From positions 4,092,001 through 4,156,000 of the forward strand of contig NZ_CP107917.1 in assembly GCF_036014175.1 (NCBI RefSeq): 64,000 nucleotides of DNA. The letters run 5' to 3'. A program made the position numbers and the translations under genes. This document shows, piece by piece, positions 9,293 through 16,979 of the stretch (position 1 is the first letter of the stretch; each line of letters begins with the position of its first letter). The notes beneath the pieces are model-generated. The model worked only from the letters and a program-made list of their open reading frames with translations. It was not told where the DNA came from and did not search any database. The stretch comes from Streptomyces sp. NBC_00443. Its GTDB lineage: Bacteria > Actinomycetota > Actinomycetes > Streptomycetales > Streptomycetaceae.

Positions 9293-9888
9293 GTCCCCGG
9301 CAGTAGGGACGCCCGAGTCGGCTCAGCGGGCCCCTCCGGCCCCGCACGCGCCCTGACCTCCGCCGCGAAGGGCCCCCGACCCGACGCCGCCGTCACATCC
9401 GACACCTCACCCACCACCACGCACCGCACCAGCCGCACGCCCTGCGCCCCGGCCACCCGTTCCGCCCGAGCGCAGGCCGCCGTACCGCCCTCCGCCCAGT
9501 GGTCGGCCGCCGCCAGCGCCGCGAGATCGGCACCGCCGGCCGCGCGGTGCCGGGTCGTGACGGCCTGTCCCAGGGCGAGTACGACGCCGAAGACGACACA
9601 GAGCACGGCGATGGCGCCGACGCTCCAGACGGTGGCGGAGCCGCGATCGGAACGCAGGGCAACGGCGCGCCGCCGGGCCACTCGGCCCCAGGCCCAGCCA
9701 TTACCCCTGCCCCTGCCCGGGCCCTGGGTCTGGGCCTGGGGCTGGGCCTGGGGCTGGGTCTGGGTCTGGCCCCAGTCGGCCTCGGCGTCTACCCCGGCCA
9801 CCCGCCCTGACCGCCGACCGGCCGCCGCCCCACGCCCAGGGCCCTGCCCGGCGCCAGACCCGGTGCGTACTGCCCAACCCCTTCTCAT
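9202..9888 (-). CDS. TadE-like pseudopilin (Rv3654c type, helicase/secretion neighbourhood)
   Basis: Last gene of the Tad operon, 228 residues. The core is SDRGSATVWSVGAIAVLCVVFGVVLALG, a prepilin-like hydrophobic helix with the conserved Ser-Ala-Thr motif, then an Ala-rich domain with two Cys that matches the Rv3654c family. The ATG at 9888 overlaps the TGA of the preceding TadE gene (ATGA), which fixes the start. The N-terminal 85 residues are a family-atypical Gly/Arg/Gln-rich extension, including a Gln-X repeat from hexanucleotide expansion (9723-9770). The C-terminal tail past about residue 180 is Pro-rich and overlaps the convergent helicase tail. Confidence 0.8.
   Translation of the reverse strand: MRRGWAVRTGSGAGQGPGRGAAAGRRSGRVAGVDAEADWGQTQTQPQAQPQAQTQGPGRGRGNGWAWGRVARRRAVALRSDRGSATVWSVGAIAVLCVVFGVVLALGQAVTTRHRAAGGADLAALAAADHWAEGGTAACARAERVAGAQGVRLVRCVVVGEVSDVTAASGRGPFAAEVRARAGPEGPAEPTRASLLPGTQPLGPEGRDRLTGSPQNLLEGTGRPTPPP
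9723..9770. repeat. CTGGGC/CTGGGT hexamer repeat
   Basis: About eight near-perfect six-base units of CTGGGC, CTGGGG or CTGGGT on the plus strand. On the minus strand it codes for a Gln-Thr/Gln-Pro/Gln-Ala run (about residues 40-55) of the TadE-like protein. Confidence 0.85.
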
Positions 9889-10316
9889 GTCCCCGCCCCC
9901 ACCGTCTCCTCCGCCGCCGCCACGGCCTCCTCCCGTACCTCGAAGGGGAGGCCGCCCAGCACCGGCGGCTTGGCCACGACGACCACGCGGACCTCGTCCC
10001 CCTTCCTGCCGACCGTGACCGTCGCGCCGCGCGGTGCCGCCTCCCGGGCGACCTTGATGACCGCTTCGGCCGGATCCTGCCGGGCTGCCGCGCGGGCGCC
10101 CGTCCGAGCGGCGTCCACGCACTGGATCTGCGCGGCCACCACGAGCAGCCCCCACACCAAGGCCATCGCGAACATCACCAGCACCGGCAGCACGACAGCC
10201 GACTCCGCCGTCACGAATCCCTGGTCCGCACCCCAGACCGCGAGCGGACCCTGCCTCCGCTCGCTTCTCCTCCCGCTCCTCCACCTTCTCCCGTTCCTCG
10301 GCTCACATCCGCGCAT
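9885..10316 (-). CDS. TadE-family pilus assembly protein (minor pseudopilin)
   Basis: A 143-residue protein with a basic N-terminus (about 30 residues) followed by GFVTAESAVVLPVLVMFAMALVWGLLVVAAQIQ, the classic TadE hydrophobic segment with Glu at position +5 relative to the Gly/Phe processing site. The C-terminal half is a small periplasmic-type domain containing R-x-G-A-R-A-A motifs (DAARTGARAAARQD), typical for actinobacterial TadE (Rv3655c type). Its start overlaps the preceding pilin gene by 14 bases and its stop overlaps the next gene, so all three are translationally coupled. Confidence 0.9.
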   Translation of the reverse strand: MRGCEPRNGRRWRSGRRSERRQGPLAVWGADQGFVTAESAVVLPVLVMFAMALVWGLLVVAAQIQCVDAARTGARAAARQDPAEAVIKVAREAAPRGATVTVGRKGDEVRVVVVAKPPVLGGLPFEVREEAVAAAEETVGAGT

Positions 10317-10512
10317 CGAGCGCCTGCTTCACGATGTCCTGCAGCTGCGCGCTGACCTGCCCGCTCGTCACGACCTTGTAGAGCACCACCGCGAACGCCA
10401 CCGTCGCGACGATCCCCATCGCGTACTCGGAGGTGACCATCCCCGCGTCCCTCCGCACCGCCCGCATCCTGCACACCAGGGCCCGCATCCGTGCCCGTAC
10501 CGCCTTGTACAT
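10303..10512 (-). CDS. DUF4244 Flp-type pilin
   Basis: A 69-residue pilin subunit candidate. After a 24-residue basic leader comes GMVTSEYAMGIVATVAFAVVLYKVV, which resembles a type IVb prepilin cleavage site (Gly before a hydrophobic helix with Glu at +5). The short C-terminal part is helical. In Tad systems the Flp pilin is the main fibre component, processed by a TadV/CpaA prepilin peptidase, for which I see no gene in this window. Position between TadC and TadE supports the assignment. Confidence 0.88.
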   Translation of the reverse strand: MYKAVRARMRALVCRMRAVRRDAGMVTSEYAMGIVATVAFAVVLYKVVTSGQVSAQLQDIVKQALDARM

Positions 10513-10548
10513 CTCAACCCCCGTAGAGCTCAGTTCCGTTGAAACCAG

Positions 10549-10672
10549 CTGTTGAATGTCCTGCTACCGATCCGTTGAGGGTCTCGCTGACCCGTTGAGG
10601 GTCTCTCGCTGACCCGTTGAAGGTCCCGCTGACCCGTTGAAGGTCCCGCTGACCCGTGGGATGTCCTGCTGA
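10549..10672. repeat. 20-22 bp intergenic minisatellite inside the Tad operon
   Basis: Six consecutive units of the type CCCGTTGAAGGTCCCGCTGA (units near 10551, 10571, 10591, 10613, 10633 and 10653; the two at 10613 and 10633 are identical). They fill most of the 196 bases between TadC and the pilin gene. Repeats lie in the transcribed spacer just upstream of the pilin and may form alternating structures; no ORF uses them. Confidence 0.95.
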
Positions 10673-10708
10673 CCCGCAGCGGTCTGCCGCGCCCGCTCCC
10701 TCACCGCC

Positions 10709-11497
10709 TCACCCGCCGCCCCCTCCCAGCACCCCGCCCGCCAGCCCGATCACCACCGGCGCGACCCCGACCGCGATGAACGCGGGCAGGAAGCACAGCC
10801 CCACCGGCGCGCTCACCATGACGGCCGCCCGCCTGGCACGTTCCGTCGCCGCGCGCGCCCAGTCGGCGCGAGCCTCCGCGGCGATCCGCGCGACCGGCCC
10901 GGCCGCAGGTAGCCCGGACACGTCGGCCCGTTCCAGCAGCCGCGCCAGCGCCCCGGCCCTCGGCAACGAGGCCAACCGCTGCCACGCCTCGCCCGGTTCA
11001 CCGCCGAGCCGCACTTCCGCGGCGCCTCGCGCGAGCCGGTCCCCGACGGGGCCGCCCAGAGCCTCGCCGACGGCCTGTGCCGCGATCACCGGAGCGGCTC
11101 CCGCAGCGATGCAGGCCGCCAACAGATCCGCCGCGAGCGGAAGTTGTCCTGCCACTTCACCGGAGTCGGGCGCCTCTGCGGGGCGGACGGCTTCCTGCCG
11201 ACGCCGCCACGCCCACAGCCCGCCCGCGGCGATCAACCCCAGCGCCAACCCGGCGACACCGCCGACCACCGCCCAACCGGCAGCCACGACAGCTGCCATG
11301 GGCAGTCCCCGCCGCGCCCCCCGCCGGACGTCGAACCGCCGGCGACTCGACGCCAGGTCGACTGTCGTCATCAATTCGGCGAGCCGTCGCCGGGCCCTTC
11401 TCTCGTTCCGGGCCGCGAGCAACCACCACAAAGTCCACCCGACGACCAGCACCGCCCCCAACGCCGTCCCCACCCTGTGGACAACTTCCGCGTTCAC
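10709..11497 (-). CDS. type II secretion system F family protein (TadC-like)
   Basis: A 262-residue inner-membrane platform protein of the Tad pilus. It has an N-terminal hydrophobic segment near residues 10-28, a pair of membrane helices near 75-100, a cytoplasmic four-helix T2SSF region (APDSGEVAGQLPLAADLLAA onward) and a Gly/Val-rich C-terminal helix (FLPAFIAVGVAPVVIGLAGG). The Glu/Leu-rich GEVAGQLPLAADLLAA motif recurs in TadB/TadC proteins. It is separated by 40 bases from tadB upstream. Rv3657c-like by order. Confidence 0.9.
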   Translation of the reverse strand: MNAEVVHRVGTALGAVLVVGWTLWWLLAARNERRARRRLAELMTTVDLASSRRRFDVRRGARRGLPMAAVVAAGWAVVGGVAGLALGLIAAGGLWAWRRRQEAVRPAEAPDSGEVAGQLPLAADLLAACIAAGAAPVIAAQAVGEALGGPVGDRLARGAAEVRLGGEPGEAWQRLASLPRAGALARLLERADVSGLPAAGPVARIAAEARADWARAATERARRAAVMVSAPVGLCFLPAFIAVGVAPVVIGLAGGVLGGGGG

Positions 11498-11537
11498 TCC
11501 GCCACCTCCTTCTCGCGCCCTCGACCGGTTCGAGTCC

Positions 11538-12413
11538 TCACGTCGCCTCCGCTCCCCGCACGATCCGCAGCGCCCACCACATCCCCAGCCCCTCCAGCAC
11601 GCCCCCGACGGCCAGGCATCCGATCCCCGGCCCGGAATGCAGCAGCACCCGCAACGGTTCGGCCCCCATGGCGGCCCCGAGCAGCAAACCGAGGACCGGC
11701 AGACCGGCGAGCATCACCACCGTCGAGCGAGCGCCCGCCAACTGAGCATGCAAATCTGCACGTTGGTCCCGTTCAACCCGTAACGCCCCTTCGAGCCGAT
11801 CGAGCCCGGCCGCGAGCCCCGCACCCTGGTCCACAGCCACCCGCCAGCACGCCGCCAGGCCCGACAAGCCCTCGGCGCCGGGCTGCCGTGCCGCCAAGGC
11901 CAGGGCGCCCGGCACATCCCCGCCGAACCGTGCCGCCGCCAGCACCGCGGCCTGCGCCTCACCGAGCCCACCGGAGTCCCGCGCCGCCAGCATCAGCGCC
12001 TCACCGGGCTGCCGCCCGGCCCGCACCTCCCCGGCGAGCGCCCCGCACAGCGCGATCACCGCGTCCCCCCGACGCTCGCGTGCCCGCCGCGCCTCCCGGG
12101 CCAGCCGCACCCGCCGCAGCACCGGCACCCCGGCCGCCCCCGCGACGACCGGCAACACCGACGACCCCAGCACGGCCAGCACCAACCCGGCGACCGGCGC
12201 CCACCACTCGGCCCGCAACCGCTCACGAAGTCGCCCCAGCTCCCGGGCCATCTGCCGCCAGTCCGGCGGCCCGGCACCCACAGCCCCACCGCCCGCGAGC
12301 AGCAGGTGCGCCCGCCGCGCCCCGGAATTTCGCCCACCCAGCAACCAGACCGCCGCCCCAAGGCAAGCCACGGCCGCGCCCAACGACATCTCACCCATAC
12401 GGATCACCCGCAC
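11538..12413 (-). CDS. type II secretion system F family protein (TadB-like)
   Basis: A 291-residue partner of the TadC-like protein. Two hydrophobic helices (about residues 10-25 and 75-100) precede the T2SSF domain (GDAVIALCGALAGEVRAGRQ), and two hydrophobic helices close the protein. The start is uncertain: GTG 12413, GTG 12407 and ATG 12398 all lie within 15 bases and share one AAGGG. It probably forms a heteromeric platform with TadC that couples the TadA motor to pilin assembly. Gap of 91 bases to tadA. Confidence 0.88.
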   Translation of the reverse strand: MRVIRMGEMSLGAAVACLGAAVWLLGGRNSGARRAHLLLAGGGAVGAGPPDWRQMARELGRLRERLRAEWWAPVAGLVLAVLGSSVLPVVAGAAGVPVLRRVRLAREARRARERRGDAVIALCGALAGEVRAGRQPGEALMLAARDSGGLGEAQAAVLAAARFGGDVPGALALAARQPGAEGLSGLAACWRVAVDQGAGLAAGLDRLEGALRVERDQRADLHAQLAGARSTVVMLAGLPVLGLLLGAAMGAEPLRVLLHSGPGIGCLAVGGVLEGLGMWWALRIVRGAEAT

Positions 12414-12504
12414 CCTTCACGCCTGCACAGCCCTCACGTCCCGCGGCTCTCACACCGCCCGCCCTCACACCGCCCACCCCTCACGCCCCCACGCCCCGCG
12501 CCCC

Positions 12505-14100
12505 TCACACCTCCGCCCCGCCATCGCCCTCCTCCCGGAGCAGACCCCGAAGCCGCCCCCACCCCCGCTCGGACGCGAACCCCGCCGCGCCCCACCGCAG
12601 CGCCGGCACCGTGCGCACCAACCCCGACGGGTCCCGTTCCAGGACATGCACCTCGGCGATCCGCCGCCGCCCGTTCCGGTCGCGTACGAGATGCAGTACG
12701 ACCGAAACCGCCGCCGCCAACTGGCTGTGCAGCGCGGCCCGGTCGAGCCCGGCCGCCGTGCCGAGCGCCTCCAGTCGAGCCGGCACATCGGCCGCCGCGT
12801 TGGCGTGGACGGTCCCGCAGCCTCCCTCATGGCCGGTGTTCAACGCGGCCAGCAGATGGACCACTTCGGGGCCTCGCACCTCGCCCACGACCAGCCGGTC
12901 CGGCCGCATGCGCAGCGCTTGCCGCACCAGGTCCTCGAGGGTGACGAGCCCGGCGCCCTCCTGGTTGGCGGGTCTGCTCTCCAGCCGTACGACATGCGGG
13001 TGGTCCGGCCTGAGTTCTGCCGAGTCCTCCGCGAGGACGATCCGCTCACCCGCCCCGACGAGCCCCAGCAGCGCGCTCAGCAGCGTCGTCTTGCCGCTGC
13101 CGGTCCCACCGCTGATCAGGAAGGACAGCCTCGCCTCGACCAGCGCCCGCAGGACCCGGTCACCGCCCGGCGGCACCGTGCCCGCCGCGACCAACTCGTC
13201 GAGCGTGAACGCCCGCGGCCGTACGACACGCAGCGCCAGGCAGGTGCAGCCGACGGCGACCGGGGGCAGCACCGCGTGCAGCCGGGTGCCGTCGGGCAGC
13301 CGGGCGTCCACCCAGGGCCGCGCGTCGTCCAGCCGCCGCGCTGCCACCGCAGCGAGGCGTTGCGCGAGGCGCCGTACGGCCGACGCGTCCGGGAAGGACA
13401 CGGCGGTCAGCTCAAGTCCGCCGCCCCGGTCCACCCAGACCCGGTCCGGCGCCGAGACAAGTACATCCGTCACGGACGGATCGGCGAGCAGCGGCTCCAG
13501 CGGGCCGCTTCCGACCAGCTCTGACCGCAACTGCTCGGCCGCCCCGAGGACTTCGGCGTCCCCCAGCACCCTGCCCTGCTCCCGCAGGGCCTGCGCGACC
13601 CGTGCCGGAGTCGGTTCGGCCCCGCTCTCGGCCAGCCACTGCCGCACCCCGTCGAGCAGCCCCGCCGGCATGCCCGCACCGGCTGCCGACCCCTCCGACG
13701 CCCACCGCACAGACGAGGTATCGGCTCCCTGGGCCGACGCCCACCGCACAGCCGACGTACCGGCCCCCTCGGCCGACGCCCACCGCACAGCCGACGGTCC
13801 GTCTGTGTCGGCCACCTCCCGCCGCCCGGCGCCCGAAATCGCCGTACGGTCCGACAGCCGCCCGCCCACAGCCCCGCCCGTCATGCGGTCGGACAACCGC
13901 CCCGCCACACCTCCACGCTCCGCGTGCCTCACCAGTCGCCGCTCATCCGCCTCGCCCGCAGACCCGTCCGACGCCCATCGCGGCGTACCCCTACGGGCCC
14001 CGACGCCCGACGCCCCGCCCGCTCGCGCCTTCTCGGACGACACCCGCACCGCCTCAGCCTCGCGTCCGCCACCCCGTCCAAGTCCCGAAGCCGTACTCAT
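12505..14100 (-). CDS. tadA: TadA family pilus-assembly ATPase
   Basis: Secretion ATPase of the VirB11/TadA group, 531 residues, powering Flp/Tad pilus assembly from the cytoplasm. Walker A ISGGTGSGKTTLLSAL is near residue 330; the Asp box (LAEDSAELRPDHP), Walker B region (LRMRPDRLVVGEVRGPEV) and His box (NTGHEGGCGTVHAN) follow in order. The first 145 residues are not part of the family: they contain repeats of SAVRWASAEGAGT type and two RLSDR motifs. Family homology begins at about GLLDGVRQWLAES. The ATG overlaps the stop of the ssd-like gene (ATGA at 14097-14100). A true start further inside (for example Met143, MPAGLLDGVR) is possible. Confidence 0.93.
   Translation of the reverse strand: MSTASGLGRGGGREAEAVRVSSEKARAGGASGVGARRGTPRWASDGSAGEADERRLVRHAERGGVAGRLSDRMTGGAVGGRLSDRTAISGAGRREVADTDGPSAVRWASAEGAGTSAVRWASAQGADTSSVRWASEGSAAGAGMPAGLLDGVRQWLAESGAEPTPARVAQALREQGRVLGDAEVLGAAEQLRSELVGSGPLEPLLADPSVTDVLVSAPDRVWVDRGGGLELTAVSFPDASAVRRLAQRLAAVAARRLDDARPWVDARLPDGTRLHAVLPPVAVGCTCLALRVVRPRAFTLDELVAAGTVPPGGDRVLRALVEARLSFLISGGTGSGKTTLLSALLGLVGAGERIVLAEDSAELRPDHPHVVRLESRPANQEGAGLVTLEDLVRQALRMRPDRLVVGEVRGPEVVHLLAALNTGHEGGCGTVHANAAADVPARLEALGTAAGLDRAALHSQLAAAVSVVLHLVRDRNGRRRIAEVHVLERDPSGLVRTVPALRWGAAGFASERGWGRLRGLLREEGDGGAEV
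13696..13797. repeat. 39-bp in-frame repeat in TadA N-terminal extension
   Basis: Two full 39-base units (13696-13734, 13735-13773) and a partial third (13774-13797), each starting CGACGCCCACCGCACAG. On the minus strand they encode SAVRWASAEGAGT, SAVRWASAQGADT and SSVRWASEGSA. A more diverged copy (CGACGCCCATCGCGG) lies at about 13970. Confidence 0.9.
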
Positions 14101-15200
14101 GCCACCCTCGCCTCGAGCAACGCCCGCTCCCAGAACTCCCGGCAGAACCGGGCCAACGGCCCCCGCCCCGCCGCCCCCGGCGGATCTTTGCTCTCGTGCG
14201 GCCGCAGCAGCCCCGACTCGACCGGCACCTCACCCACGAGGGGCAGCTCCAGGAGTCGGGCGACCTCGCGGTCGTCGAGCCCGGCGGCGTACGGTCCGCG
14301 TACCGCCACCCGCAGGTCGCGCAGGACCAGTTGGACCGCGGAGGCCACCTGCCGAGCAGCAGCCATGGCGCGCAGTTCGGCGGGGGCCACGAGGATCCCG
14401 ACGTCGAGTTGGGCGAGGGCTTGCGCGACCCCCTCGTCGATACGGCGGGGCAGGTCGACGACGACCGCGCCGCCCCGACGCCGCGCCGCGGCCAGGACCG
14501 CTCGCATCGCCTGTGGCGGGACGGCGACGCAGTCGCCGCGATCCCAGCTCAGGACCCGCAGGGAGTGCAGTTTCGGCAGCGACTCCTCCAGGGCGCCGCT
14601 GCCGAGCCGCCCGCGTGAGCCGGCGAATGCCGGCCAGCGCAGGCCGTCGGCAGACTCCCCGCCGAGGAGTACGTCCAGTCCGCCACCCAGCGGATCGGCG
14701 TCCACGAGCAGCGTGCGCAGCCCCTCACGCGCTGCGGTGACGGCGAGGGCACACGCGAGCGTGGAGGCCCCGGCCCCGCCGCGTCCGCCGATGACGCCGA
14801 CGGTCAGGGCGGGGCGTCCGACTCCTTCGGCGACGTCAGCGATGCGGTCGACCAGCCACTGTTCGCCGTCCGGCAGCATCAGGACGTGATCGGCGCCGAT
14901 CTCTACGGCCCGGCGCCAGACCCCGGAGTCGTCCTGGTCCCGGCCGACGAGCACCACTCCCCGTCGGCGTCCGGCGCCGCGCACACGGCGGGCGGCGTCG
15001 TCGCCGACCAGGACGAGCGGCGCGGCCTCCCAGCTGCCCCTGGGCTCGGGCACTCCGTGGTGGACCTCCGGTGTGGCGCCTGCCGCGGCGCACAGGCGCA
15101 GCAGGTCGTCGAGCAGATCGGCGTCCTCCGTGACGATCAACGGCTTGCCCGGCCGCCCTGAGGCGGCGGGCGGCTGATCGTGTGTGACGGTTGCGGTCAC
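14097..15200 (-). CDS. ssd: CpaE/Ssd-like septum-site-determining ATPase (ParA/MinD superfamily)
   Basis: First gene of the Tad operon, 367 residues from GTG 15200 (MTATVTHDQP), which has AAGGGGACGG upstream; an in-frame ATG at 15287 would add 29 residues. Residues about 20-125 form a response-regulator-like receiver domain without an obvious Asp. The ATPase domain begins at VIGGRGGAGASTLACALA. It keeps the glycine-rich loop but lacks both Lys of the deviant Walker A (KGGxGKT), as in the CpaE homologues named for the helicase/secretion neighbourhood. LLVDADPLGGGLD is the Walker A' region. The M. tuberculosis homologue Ssd (Rv3660c) affects septation; in Tad systems CpaE positions the apparatus. 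Both roles are inference here. Confidence 0.9.
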   Translation of the reverse strand: MTATVTHDQPPAASGRPGKPLIVTEDADLLDDLLRLCAAAGATPEVHHGVPEPRGSWEAAPLVLVGDDAARRVRGAGRRRGVVLVGRDQDDSGVWRRAVEIGADHVLMLPDGEQWLVDRIADVAEGVGRPALTVGVIGGRGGAGASTLACALAVTAAREGLRTLLVDADPLGGGLDVLLGGESADGLRWPAFAGSRGRLGSGALEESLPKLHSLRVLSWDRGDCVAVPPQAMRAVLAAARRRGGAVVVDLPRRIDEGVAQALAQLDVGILVAPAELRAMAAARQVASAVQLVLRDLRVAVRGPYAAGLDDREVARLLELPLVGEVPVESGLLRPHESKDPPGAAGRGPLARFCREFWERALLEARVA

Positions 15201-15538
15201 GGTTTCCGTCCCCTTCGCTGCATCACTCGCGCAGCCCTGCGGCCCCGCGATTCCCAAACGTGTGAAGAACCGGCAAGCGGCCTCCATATGAACGGCCGAT
15301 ACGAACCGGCCAAACGCGCCCGACTAACCAGGACCGGCCATGAAGTCGGCCTGAGCGGGACGCGCTGGAAACACGGTGCAGCGATCCCGGAAATCGTGTG
15401 GATCTTGGTCCATAACTGTGGACAACTCAGCGGTTGTGAATATCGCCGTCACCCATACCGGTGACCCCCGCACCGACCCCTGTGCGACTTCCGCAGAGCA
15501 GCGCGATCGCTACGCACAGTGATGAATCATGGACATGC

Positions 15539-15562
15539 AAAAGAGGCGGCCGCCGCCGCCTC
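15539..15562 (-). terminator. intrinsic terminator of the 6C RNA
   Basis: Minus-strand hairpin GAGGCGGC-GGCG-GCCGCCTC (8-bp perfect stem at 15543-15550 and 15555-15562, tetraloop) followed directly by TTTT at 15542-15539. It lies about 50 bases beyond the second C-loop hairpin and ends the small RNA upstream of ssd. Confidence 0.85.
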
Positions 15563-15690
15563 AACTCGGCCCTGCGGCCGCGCTCGGAAGGGGAAAATGC
15601 ACCCGGACATGCGACGACCCCCGCCGGGGGGGAGAGCGGGGGTCGTCTCCACGGCCGACTCGGGGGGGGAGGAGTCGGACCGCGTTAGCA
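15539..15690 (-). ncRNA. 6C small RNA
   Basis: Two stem-loops with C-rich loops on the minus strand. First hairpin: GACTC (15672-15676) with GAGTC (15657-15661), loop CT plus eight C. Second: a 12-bp perfect stem GACGACCCCCGC (15636-15647) with GCGGGGGTCGTC (15613-15624), loop TCTCCCCCCCG with seven C. A terminator hairpin plus TTTT closes it at 15539. Two hairpins each with at least six C in the loop define the actinobacterial 6C RNA. Its place between ssd and the HAD gene matches M. tuberculosis B11/6C (between Rv3660c and Rv3661) and S. coelicolor scr3559. The 5' end is approximate. In mycobacteria C-rich loops pair with G-rich ribosome sites of target mRNAs. Confidence 0.88.
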
Positions 15691-15781
15691 CGGTCGCGAA
15701 CGATCCGTGACTTCCATGGTGTACCCGAGAGCCCTCTCAGGCAAACCCACGCGCCCACCTTACGCCGAATGGGCTGCACCT

Positions 15782-16615
15782 ATGCTCAGGGTCGTGGAAA
15801 ACCACTCCTTGCCCCGCACAGCCGCCTTCTTTGACCTGGACAAGACGGTCATTGCGAAGTCGAGCACGCTCACGTTCAGCAAGTCCTTCTACCAAGGCGG
15901 TCTGATCAACCGCCGGGCCGCGTTGCGGACCGCATACGCCCAGTTCGTCTTCCGCCTGGGCGGTATGGACCATGACCAGATGGAGCGCACACGCGAGTAC
16001 CTCTCCGCGCTCGTCCGCGGCTGGAACGTCCAGCAGGTCAAGGAGATCGTCGCCGAAACGCTGCACGACCTGATCGACCCGATCATCTACGACGAGGCCG
16101 CCTCCCTCATCGAGGAACACCACACGGCCGGCCGCGACGTCGTGATCGTGTCCACGTCGGGCGCGGAGGTGGTCGAGCCGATCGGCGAGCTGCTCGGCGC
16201 CGACCGCGTGGTGGCCACGCGCATGGTCGTGGGCGACGACGGCTGCTTCACCGGCGAGGTGGAGTACTACGCGTACGGCCCGACGAAGGCCGAGGCGATC
16301 AAGGACCTGGCCGCGTCCGAGGGCTACGACCTCTCCCGCTGCTACGCCTACAGCGACTCGGCCACCGATCTGCCGATGCTTCTGGCCGTCGGCCATCCGC
16401 ACGCGGTGAATCCCGACCGCACGCTGCGCCGTGAAGCGCTCGCGCGCGGATGGCCGATTCTCGACTTCCATCGCCCGGTCCGGCTCAAGCAGCGCATTCC
16501 TTCGTTCTCCGTACCTCCGCGTCCCGCCCTTGTCGCAGCTGCGGCCATAGGAGCCGCGGCGGCCACCGCGGGCCTCGTCTGGTACGCGAGTCGGCGCCGC
16601 TCCGCGCTCGCCTGA
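15782..16615 (+). CDS. HAD-IB family phosphatase (SerB-like) with C-terminal membrane segment
   Basis: A 277-residue HAD hydrolase. Motif I FFDLDKTVI is near residue 15, motif II Ser/Thr in VIVSTSGAE near 120, Lys in YGPTKAEAIKDLA near 165, and motif III in YAYSDSATDLPML near 190. A hydrophobic helix near the C-terminus (PALVAAAAIGAAAATAGLVWYASRRR) would anchor it to the membrane with a basic tail. Homologues are Rv3661 and the S. coelicolor gene labelled morphological differentiation-related. I start at ATG 15782 (MLRVVENH); an in-frame ATG at 15707 would overlap the 6C promoter region. Substrate unknown (phosphoserine-like or lysophospholipid). Confidence 0.9.
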   Translation: MLRVVENHSLPRTAAFFDLDKTVIAKSSTLTFSKSFYQGGLINRRAALRTAYAQFVFRLGGMDHDQMERTREYLSALVRGWNVQQVKEIVAETLHDLIDPIIYDEAASLIEEHHTAGRDVVIVSTSGAEVVEPIGELLGADRVVATRMVVGDDGCFTGEVEYYAYGPTKAEAIKDLAASEGYDLSRCYAYSDSATDLPMLLAVGHPHAVNPDRTLRREALARGWPILDFHRPVRLKQRIPSFSVPPRPALVAAAAIGAAAATAGLVWYASRRRSALA

Positions 16616-16812
16616 ACTGCGCTTCCCGGACTGGGCGCAACACGTCCGGTATATCGATGACCGTTTGTCTCCGTTTTGCGAGCAAAAGTAAAGAACTGCA
16701 GCCAGGCCTTCCGCTTGGTTGGGTCCTGGAGTACAAAGGACTCAACGGCCCGCGAGACCAAGGACATCCGAGAGGATCACCTTAAATACGCATTTGGCCC
16801 CACGGACCGAGC

Positions 16813-16977
16813 ATGGACACCGGGCACCCACGCGACGTCGACCCGTCGATTACGGGCCAGCCGCACCAGGTGACGGGCAAAGTTCCCGACCTGATGGGCA
16901 ACATATCGAGGACGCCTGGTAACCCGGTGGACATGCCAGCGGCGGTACGAATCCTCGTACCGCCGCAACTCTTATGA
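16813..16977 (+). CDS. possible 54-residue small protein of unknown function
   Basis: An ATG ORF of 54 codons beginning MDTGHPRDVDPSITG and ending in a TTA codon before TGA. About three quarters of third positions are G or C, lower than neighbouring genes, and no clear ribosome site precedes it. A perfect 12-bp hairpin overlaps its 3' end and an intrinsic terminator follows two bases after the stop, so the segment is probably transcribed. Whether it is translated or is a noncoding RNA is open. The terminal TTA would make it bldA-dependent if translated. Confidence 0.3.
   Translation: MDTGHPRDVDPSITGQPHQVTGKVPDLMGNISRTPGNPVDMPAAVRILVPPQLL
16939..16966 (+). other. perfect 12-bp hairpin
   Basis: GCGGCGGTACGA (16939-16950), loop ATCC, TCGTACCGCCGC (16955-16966). 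It lies 13 bases before the terminator at 16980 and gives this 3' end two adjacent stable hairpins. Confidence 0.85.
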
Positions 16978-16979
16978 AA

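Noticed and set aside
11144..14740. 1198-codon plus-strand frame
   Set aside because: Antisense to tadC-tadB-tadA-ssd. Composition (Pro/Arg/Ser/Thr) is typical of the complementary frame of GC-rich genes.
15461..15834. Several 60-100 codon ORFs over the 6C locus
   Set aside because: They overlap the C-loop hairpins and terminator, share no codon bias, and conflict with each other in frame; the RNA explains the structure.
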